Origin: Actinomycetes bacterium
Lineage (GTDB): Bacteria; Actinomycetota; Actinomycetes; Actinomycetales; Microbacteriaceae
Direction: 5' to 3'
Length of the DNA: 11,547 nucleotides
Assembly: GCA_023421635.1 (NCBI GenBank)
Contig: JAEZSU010000352.1
Span: 1-11,547 of the forward strand
In this document: one piece after another, positions 7,187-11,547 of the stretch
How the letters are laid out: each line of letters opens with the position of its first letter
How positions within the stretch are numbered: position 1 is the stretch's first letter
Position numbers and translations under genes: made by a program
Notes under the pieces: generated by a model
What the model was told of the DNA's origin: nothing
Databases searched by the model: none
Seen by the model: only the letters and a program-made list of their open reading frames with translations

Positions 7187-7825
7187 GTGGTCCCGCTGGA
7201 GAATCTGCTCGCGTTCGGACTCGCCGCGCTCGTCATCATCGTGATCCCGGGACCCGGCGTGCTCTTCGTCATCGGCCGCTCGCTCGCGCTCGGCCGGGCA
7301 GGTGGCCTGCTGAGCGTGCTCGGGGGCGTCCTCGGACAGGTGCCGCTCGTGCTCGCCGTGGCGCTCGGCGTGGGCGCCGTCGTCTCGCAGTCCTTCGTGC
7401 TGTTCGCGATCGTGAAGGTCGCGGGCGCCGCGTACCTCGTCTTCCTCGGTGTGCAGGCCGTCCGGCACCGGAAGGATGCGGCGCGCACCGACGCCGGCGA
7501 CGCACTGCCCGCATCCCACGCCCGTCAGCTCGCCGAGGGCGTCGTCGTCGGGGTCACGAACCCGAAGACGATCGCGTTCTTCGTGGCCGTGCTCCCGCAG
7601 TTCGTCAGCCGCGACACCGGGTGGGTGCCGCTGCAGATGCTGCAGCTCGGACTCGTCTTCCTCGTCCTCGCCCTCGTCTCCGACGGCGCGTGGGCGCTCG
7701 TCGCGGCGGCGGCGCGGGGCTGGTTCGCGCGCTCCCCCACCCGCATCCAGACGCTCACCGCCGTGGGCGGCGGCATGATCGTCTGCCTCGGCGTGGTCCT
7801 GCTCGTCACCGGCTGGGACGCCTGA
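7187..7825 (+). CDS. LysE/RhtB-family amino-acid or metabolite exporter
   Basis: This 212-residue protein has six hydrophobic segments (about 7-29, 37-63, 66-92, 118-140, 148-176, 186-208) and the signature of the LysE superfamily: PGPGVLFVIGRSLALGRAGGL (21-41) after helix 1 and the conserved GVTNPKTIAFFVAVLPQF (122-139) in the middle. A charged loop (about 93-115) separates the two halves. Relatives export basic or hydrophobic amino acids, homoserine or similar small molecules by proton exchange; the substrate cannot be read from sequence. The GTG start fits the family N-terminus and has TAGCGT 6 nt upstream. It lies 28 bp after the TetR-family gene on the same strand, so it may be an additional repressor target or independently leaderless. 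It ends 13 bp from the convergent HSDL2-like stop. Confidence 0.93.
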   Translation: MVPLENLLAFGLAALVIIVIPGPGVLFVIGRSLALGRAGGLLSVLGGVLGQVPLVLAVALGVGAVVSQSFVLFAIVKVAGAAYLVFLGVQAVRHRKDAARTDAGDALPASHARQLAEGVVVGVTNPKTIAFFVAVLPQFVSRDTGWVPLQMLQLGLVFLVLALVSDGAWALVAAAARGWFARSPTRIQTLTAVGGGMIVCLGVVLLVTGWDA

Positions 7826-7838
7826 GCGCCCGAGACGG

Positions 7839-8681
7839 TCAGTCGAGGAAGATGTCGGGGAACAGCCGGTCGTCGGGGGTGCCGGGAACGGCCGCGTAGC
7901 CGGAGAGATCGGTGACGCCGGCTTCGGCCAGCACGTCCTCCACGATGAGCGAGCGCCCGGTGAGCTCCCGCGCCGGGCTCGTGAGCACCTCGTACGCGGC
8001 GTCGGCGTAGATCTCCGGGGTGCGGCTGGCCCGCATCATCTGCTCACCGCCGAGCGAGAACCGCACCGCGGCGGTCGCGATCGTGGTGCGCGGCCACAGG
8101 GTGTTCGCGGCGATCCCGTCGCCCTCGAACTCGGCGGCGAGCCCGAGCGTCACCATGCTCATGCCGTACTTCGCGAGCGTGTACCCGGTATGGGCGCCCA
8201 GCCAGCGGGGCGAGAGGTTCAGCGGCGGGGAGAGCGAGAGGATGTGGGGGTTCGCCGCCTCCTTGAGCACCGGGATCGCGGCCCGGGAGAGCAGGAACGT
8301 GCCGCGCACGTTGACGTCCTGCATCAGGTCGTACTTCTTCGTCGACAGGTCGAGCGAACCCGACAGGTCGATCACGCTCGCGTTGTTGACGACCGCGTCG
8401 ATGCCGCCGAACTGCCCGACGGTCTTGAGCACCGCCTCCGCGATCGTGTCCTCGTCGCGCACGTCGCCCACGATGGGCAGGGCGTGGCCGCCGGCCGCCT
8501 CGATCTCGGCCGCCGCGGTGTGGACGGTGCCCTCGAGCTTGGGATGCGGGGTGTCGGTCTTCGCGATGAGCGCGACGTTCGCACCGTCGCGGGCCGCGCG
8601 CAGGGCGATGGCCAGACCGATGCCGCGGCTGCCGCCGGAGATCAGCAGGGTCTTGCCGGACAGGGTGGCGCGCTCGCTCAT
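7839..8681 (-). CDS. HSDL2-like short-chain dehydrogenase/reductase
   Basis: This 280-residue classical SDR most resembles hydroxysteroid-dehydrogenase-like protein 2: the Rossmann motif is SGGSRGIG (15-22), followed by NNAS (99-102), HILSLSPPLNLSPRW with the likely catalytic Ser151, and YTLAK with Y167 and K171. The stretch IAKTDTPHPKLEGTVHTAAAEIEAAGG is typical of the HSDL2 subgroup. Lack of an acid at the end of strand 2 (IAK rather than a D) suggests NADP(H). The substrate is unknown; relatives are linked to fatty-acid metabolism. Unlike animal HSDL2 there is no SCP2 domain. The ATG at 8681 has AAGGAG 5 nt upstream and overlaps the preceding crotonase-family stop as ATGA, so it is the last gene of a three-gene operon. 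A longer in-frame extension upstream merely reads through the crotonase gene. Confidence 0.93.
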   Translation of the reverse strand: MSERATLSGKTLLISGGSRGIGLAIALRAARDGANVALIAKTDTPHPKLEGTVHTAAAEIEAAGGHALPIVGDVRDEDTIAEAVLKTVGQFGGIDAVVNNASVIDLSGSLDLSTKKYDLMQDVNVRGTFLLSRAAIPVLKEAANPHILSLSPPLNLSPRWLGAHTGYTLAKYGMSMVTLGLAAEFEGDGIAANTLWPRTTIATAAVRFSLGGEQMMRASRTPEIYADAAYEVLTSPARELTGRSLIVEDVLAEAGVTDLSGYAAVPGTPDDRLFPDIFLD

Positions 8682-9460
8682 GACTTCTCCTTGGGACGTG
8701 CGGATGCGGCGGCGAACGCCGCGATACGGGCCTTGGCCTGCTCGGTGTCGAACGCGGCGCCGATCGTTGCGGCCTCGTCGTCCAGGTTCACCGCGAACGG
8801 ACGCCCGGCGCCGGTGCGGACGAGCCGCTTGGCCTGCCCGAACGCGGCGGTCGCGTTCGTGAGCCAGAACCTGGCGACCTCCTCGGCGCGCGTGCCGACC
8901 GCGTCGTTCGCGACGACCTCGCTGACCAGCCCCCATTCGAGCGCGGTCGCGGCATCGATCGTCTCGTCCTGCAGCAGCAGCCGGAGCGCGCGACGCTGGC
9001 CGATCGCGGCCGGCAGCAGTGTCGAGACGCCGAGGTCCGGGGTGAGGCCGATGTTGGCGTAGCGGGAGACGAACTTCGCCCGTTCCGCCGCGACGATGTA
9101 GTCCGCCGTCAGCATGATGCCGAGACCGCCCCCGGCGACCGCGCCCTGCACGGCGGCGACGATCGGGGTGTCGGATTCGACGAGGGTGCGGATGCCGTCG
9201 TGCACGACGTGCGCCATCGCGGTGATCGCATCGCCGCCGGTCGCCGCAGCCGCCATGGCGACCACGTCGCCGCCGGCGCAGAACGCGGGGCCGACCGCAT
9301 CCAGGACGATCGCGCCGACGCCGGGGTCGTCGACGGCGCGGTGCGCGAGCTCGGTCCAGCGCTCGCATGCCTCGAAGTCCACGGCGTTCAGCGAGGCCGG
9401 GCGGTTGAGGGTGATGCGCGCGATGCCGTCCTCGACGGCGTACCGGATGCTGTCGCTCAT
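8678..9460 (-). CDS. Enoyl-CoA hydratase/isomerase (crotonase) family protein, isomerase-type active site
   Basis: This 260-residue protein has the crotonase fold: ITLNRPASLNAV (16-27), the oxyanion-hole segment AFCAGGD (59-65) and VQGAVAGGGLGIMLTAD (104-120). Both glutamates used for water addition by true hydratases are absent. The position after GGG holds Leu-Gly (L113, G114) instead of Cys-Glu, and the segment KFVSRYANIGLTPDLG (129-144) has Tyr in place of the second Glu. It keeps Asp142 in LTPD, where PaaG-like enoyl-CoA isomerases carry their catalytic Asp. It is therefore more likely an isomerase or another acyl-CoA enzyme than a hydratase. The start overlaps the previous stop as ATGA with no ribosome site, so translation is probably coupled. 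It is the middle gene of the operon between two dehydrogenases. Confidence 0.93.
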   Translation of the reverse strand: MSDSIRYAVEDGIARITLNRPASLNAVDFEACERWTELAHRAVDDPGVGAIVLDAVGPAFCAGGDVVAMAAAATGGDAITAMAHVVHDGIRTLVESDTPIVAAVQGAVAGGGLGIMLTADYIVAAERAKFVSRYANIGLTPDLGVSTLLPAAIGQRRALRLLLQDETIDAATALEWGLVSEVVANDAVGTRAEEVARFWLTNATAAFGQAKRLVRTGAGRPFAVNLDDEAATIGAAFDTEQAKARIAAFAAASARPKEKS

Positions 9461-10218
9461 CGCGGTGCCATCCGGATGGCGCCGTCGAGGCGGATGGTCT
9501 CGCCGTTGAGGTAGCCGTTGCGCACGATCTCCAGGACGAGCGACGCGTATTCGTCGGGCCGTCCGAGCCGCTGCGGATAGGGCACCTGCTGCCCGAGGGA
9601 GTCCTGCGCCGCCTGCGGCAGTCCCTTCAGCATCGGCGTCTCCATGATCCCCGGGGCGATGGTCGCCACCCGGATGGCGTGACGGGCGAGCTCCCGCGCG
9701 ATCGGCAGGGTCATGGCGTGCACGCCCCCCTTCGACGCGGCGTACGCGGGCTGGCCGATCTGCCCGTCGAAGGCGGCGACGCTCGCGGTGCTGACGATGA
9801 CGCCGCGGTCGCCGCCGGGCGCGGGCTCGGTGCGTGCCATCGCCGCCGCTGCCTGCGAGATCACGTTGTAGGTGCCGACGAGGTTGACCCGGACGAGCTT
9901 CTCGAAATCGGCGAGCGGCGTGGGCGCGCCGTCGCGGTCGAGCACCTTGGCGGGTGGGGCGATGCCGGCGCAGTTGACGACGACCCGCAGGGGCGCTGCG
10001 GTCGCCGCTTGCGCCACCGCCTCCGCGACCTGCTCGGGGCTGGTGACGTCGGCGGGGAAGAACGATCCGCCGAGCTCGGCCGCGCGCTCGGCGCCGCGCG
10101 ACGACGGGAGGTCAACGATCGTGACGACCGCGCCGGCAGCCGCGAGCGCGGTGGCCGTCGCGTGACCGAGGCCGCTGGCGCCGCCGGTGACGAGGGCGGA
10201 AGCTCCCGTGATGTCCAT
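9457..10218 (-). CDS. 17-beta-HSD10-like 3-hydroxyacyl-CoA dehydrogenase (SDR family)
   Basis: This 253-residue SDR closely follows HSD17B10, the type II 3-hydroxyacyl-CoA dehydrogenase. TGGASGLG (11-18) binds the nucleotide, Asp36 in VDLP indicates NAD, NCAG is at 82-85, catalytic Ser146 lies in [14 protein letters not shown], and Y159/K163 in YAASKGG. The ends [20 protein letters not shown] and [16 protein letters not shown] are characteristic of this subgroup. It would oxidise 3-hydroxyacyl-CoA to 3-ketoacyl-CoA, as in branched-chain, isoleucine or sterol side-chain breakdown. I choose ATG 10218 over one eight codons upstream because AAGGAG lies 5 nt before it and the human protein aligns there. 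It is the first gene of an operon with the crotonase-family and HSDL2-like genes. Confidence 0.95.
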   Translation of the reverse strand: MDITGASALVTGGASGLGHATATALAAAGAVVTIVDLPSSRGAERAAELGGSFFPADVTSPEQVAEAVAQAATAAPLRVVVNCAGIAPPAKVLDRDGAPTPLADFEKLVRVNLVGTYNVISQAAAAMARTEPAPGGDRGVIVSTASVAAFDGQIGQPAYAASKGGVHAMTLPIARELARHAIRVATIAPGIMETPMLKGLPQAAQDSLGQQVPYPQRLGRPDEYASLVLEIVRNGYLNGETIRLDGAIRMAPR

Positions 10219-10250
10219 GCGTTCTCCTTCGAAGGTCGGCATCGGGTGTC

Positions 10251-10256
10251 AGCATA
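10251..10256 (-). promoter_or_regulatory. Candidate -10 box of the acyl-CoA operon
   Basis: The minus strand reads TATGCT 32 nt before the HSD10-like start, leaving a short leader that carries the AAGGAG ribosome site. The -35 position (10274-10279) reads gtggcc on the minus strand, a weak match. The spacer is filled by a 15-bp palindrome. Confidence 0.45.
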
Positions 10257-10258
10257 CG

Positions 10259-10273
10259 CGGCACCCGGTGCCG
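10259..10273. promoter_or_regulatory. 15-bp palindrome in the operon promoter spacer
   Basis: cggcacc (10259-10265) and ggtgccg (10267-10273) form a perfect palindrome around one base. It sits exactly between the candidate -10 and the -35 region of the HSD10-like operon, a classic place for a repressor site. The regulator is not encoded in the immediate neighbourhood. Confidence 0.5.
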
Positions 10274-10275
10274 GG

Positions 10276-10298
10276 CCACCGTCGCCCCTCGACGGTGG
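10276..10298. promoter_or_regulatory. 23-bp inverted repeat in the divergent region
   Basis: ccaccgtcg (10276-10284) and cgacggtgg (10290-10298) are perfect 9-bp arms around a 5-nt centre. The repeat lies between the divergent operon and the YjbR-family gene and covers the latter's candidate -35 (tcgacg, 10289-10294). There is no T-tract, and it sits upstream of both genes, so an operator is more likely than a terminator. Confidence 0.5.
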
Positions 10299-10311
10299 GG
10301 ATGGGTGGTTG

Positions 10312-10317
10312 CAGGAT
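10312..10317 (+). promoter_or_regulatory. Candidate -10 box for the YjbR-family gene (leaderless)
   Basis: CAGGAT is 6 nt before the ATG at 10324 and 17 nt after tcgacg (10289-10294), which matches 4 of 6 bases of the TTGACA -35. It is the best spaced promoter pair among the apparent leaderless genes here, though the -10 first base is atypical. Confidence 0.4.
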
Positions 10318-10323
10318 GGGCGC

Positions 10324-10713
10324 ATGGCCCATCCCCAGATGTTCGAGGACGACGATCCGGTGCTCGCACGGGTCCGGGCGATCTGCCTGGCGTACCCGGA
10401 GGCGCGCGAACGCATCAGTCATGGCCGGCCGAACTTCGTCACGGTGCGCGCGTTCTGCTGGTACGGGGCGGGCGAGCGCCGCGACGGGGCATGGCTGCGG
10501 CACGAGCAGGCGATCATCGTGCGCCCGGATCCCGGCGACGAGCCGGCGCTGCGACAGGATCCGCGGTTCTTCGCCCCGGCCTATCTCGGGGCGAGCGGCT
10601 GGCTCGCGATCGACGCCGGCGAGGATGCGGACTGGGACGAGCTCGCCGAACTCGTCGACGCGTCCTACCGGGTCACGGCGCCGGCACGACTGGTGCGGCT
10701 GCTCGGGGACTGA
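10324..10713 (+). CDS. MmcQ/YjbR-family protein
   Basis: This 129-residue protein of the YjbR (DUF419) family has a CyaY-like alpha-beta fold often annotated as DNA-binding. It shows the usual elements: an N-terminal helix with the short motif AICLAYPEARERISHGRPNF (19-38), followed by strands FCWYGAG and AIIVRPDP, then YLGASGWLAIDAGEDADWDEL (87-107) and a final helix with a VTAPARLVRLL end. The biological role is unknown for most members. ATG 10324 is chosen because MAHPQMFEDDDP matches the usual start and a -10-like hexamer lies 6 nt upstream. It is divergent from the acyl-CoA operon and its stop is 6 bp from the convergent ecfT stop. Confidence 0.9.
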   Translation: MAHPQMFEDDDPVLARVRAICLAYPEARERISHGRPNFVTVRAFCWYGAGERRDGAWLRHEQAIIVRPDPGDEPALRQDPRFFAPAYLGASGWLAIDAGEDADWDELAELVDASYRVTAPARLVRLLGD

Positions 10714-10719
10714 TCCGGG

Positions 10720-11505
10720 TCACAGCGAGAACACGAACGTCCAGGTGCCTGCCAGCACCGCGCAGGTCACGGATGCGGCCGCCACCGCGGCGGCGATGCC
10801 GATGAGCACCGCGTCGGCGCCGCCGAGCACGGATCGGCGCGCCCAGGTGCGGGGGACGTCGGCGCCGAAGCCGCGCGCCTCCATCGCGGTGGCGAGCTTC
10901 GTGCCACGGCGGATCGAGAGCACGAGCAGCGCGAACGCCTGCCCGAGGAAGCGGCGGATGCGGCCGGCGTCGCCGACGCCGCGGGCGCGCCGGGCGAGCC
11001 CGAGTTCGCGCCAGTCCGAGATGAGCAGGCCGACGAGCCGGAGCCCGGCGAGCCCGCCGAGCACGAAGCGGGCGGGCAGGCGCACGAGCTGGGCGAGCCC
11101 GTCCGCGAGATCGGTGGGGTCGGTCGTGGCGAACAGCAGCACCGAGGGCACCGCGATCGCGAGGACGCGCAAGAGGATCGCTGCGGCGAGCGCGAGCGAC
11201 CCGTCGCTGATGCGCACGAGCCCCCACTCCAGGTACACCGCTCCGGAGACCCGCCCGTAGAGCACGGTCGCGGCGGACGCGACGACCGCCGCGAACAGGA
11301 TGGGCCACAGCCGCAGCCATACCTGCCGTGCGGGCAGGCGCGCCCACGGCAGCAGCAGGAGGATCGCGGCGAGCGCCACGCCCGCCGAGACCGGGTCGAT
11401 CGACAGCAGGAGGGCGACGGAGACGATGAGGGGCGCCGCGAGCTTGGTCACCGGGTTCACCCGGGCGAGCGGACTCCGGCGCACATCGAGCGCGAAGAGG
11501 CTCAT
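10720..11505 (-). CDS. ecfT: EcfT, transmembrane coupling component of an ECF transporter
   Basis: This 261-residue integral membrane protein matches the EcfT/CbiQ family. It has several hydrophobic helices (about 20-55, 62-84, 101-127, 147-163, 185-197, 228-257) and the two diagnostic Ala-Arg-Gly coupling-helix motifs: ARG at 174-176 in LARRARGVG and ARG at 210-212 in MEARGFG. These dock on the two ATPases. TTDPTDLADGL (127-137) is also conserved. EcfT links ATP hydrolysis to a substrate-binding S component for uptake of vitamins, their precursors or metal ions; the substrate cannot be decided because no S component is in the window. The ATG overlaps the stop of the upstream gene as ATGA, consistent with an operon whose earlier genes lie to the right. 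Confidence 0.95.
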   Translation of the reverse strand: MSLFALDVRRSPLARVNPVTKLAAPLIVSVALLLSIDPVSAGVALAAILLLLPWARLPARQVWLRLWPILFAAVVASAATVLYGRVSGAVYLEWGLVRISDGSLALAAAILLRVLAIAVPSVLLFATTDPTDLADGLAQLVRLPARFVLGGLAGLRLVGLLISDWRELGLARRARGVGDAGRIRRFLGQAFALLVLSIRRGTKLATAMEARGFGADVPRTWARRSVLGGADAVLIGIAAAVAAASVTCAVLAGTWTFVFSL

Positions 11506-11547
11506 GCGCCCATCACCACACGATCCTGCGCGAGCAGGTCGACGAGG
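11502..11547 (-). CDS. 3' end of the gene upstream of ecfT, probably the ECF ATPase
   Basis: One minus-strand frame from the window edge reads LVDLLAQDRVVMGA and stops at a TGA that overlaps the ecfT ATG by four bases. The overlap is the usual arrangement of ECF operons, where the ATPase gene precedes ecfT, so an EcfA-type ATPase is the natural guess. Only 14 residues are visible and contain no diagnostic motif, so the identity rests on context alone. Confidence 0.6.
   Translation of the reverse strand, partial: LVDLLAQDRVVMGA

Noticed and set aside
7839..9368. 509-residue fusion of the HSDL2-like SDR with an upstream segment
   Set aside because: The upstream part is an out-of-frame reading of the crotonase gene; a strong AAGGAG site marks the real start at 8681.

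Overview
The window reads as ordinary chromosome of a high-GC actinobacterium, most likely Microbacteriaceae and Microbacterium-like. This rests on a base composition that looks to be about 70 % GC, tight GC-ending codon use, frequent GTG/TTG starts, apparent leaderless promoters and the protein families present; it is inferred, not proven. I find fourteen protein genes (two cut by the window edges), two copies of a 68-bp hairpin-forming repeat, and several regulatory palindromes. I see no tRNA, rRNA, CRISPR, prophage or transposase gene.

Left part (1-3345, all minus strand): a UbiB/ABC1-type atypical kinase with membrane helices at its N-terminus runs off the left edge. A 432-bp gap upstream of it holds the 68-bp repeat twice (67/68 identical, both same orientation), each copy folding into a REPIN-like hairpin. 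Next come rlmN (23S rRNA A2503 methyltransferase) and a TauE/SafE-family permease.

Middle (3440-7825): a GNAT acetyltransferase lies divergent to the permease and nearly touches a convergent DUF4407 membrane/coiled-coil protein. Behind that is a YhgE/Pip-like membrane protein, divergent from a TetR-type repressor. Their shared 132-bp control region contains a 46-bp dyad made of two similar operator sites with a perfect TATAAT at its centre, so the repressor very probably controls both itself and the membrane protein. A LysE-family exporter follows the repressor.

Right part (7839-11547): a compact three-gene operon on the minus strand encodes a 17-beta-HSD10-like 3-hydroxyacyl-CoA dehydrogenase, a crotonase-fold protein lacking both canonical hydratase glutamates, and an HSDL2-like short-chain dehydrogenase, joined by ATGA overlaps. 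It looks like a small acyl-CoA-modifying module without its own thiolase or ligase. A palindrome-rich divergent region separates it from a YjbR/MmcQ-family gene. The window closes with ecfT of an ECF vitamin/metal transporter, overlapped by the end of an upstream gene, probably its ATPase.

Two signals cut across the genes. The octamer GGATGCGG (or its complement) occurs 19 times, roughly once per 600 bp against about one expected from composition, and usually forces otherwise uncommon GAT or GCA codons. In addition, several genes have a TAnnnT-like hexamer exactly 6-7 nt before the start codon instead of a Shine-Dalgarno sequence, which suggests leaderless transcripts.
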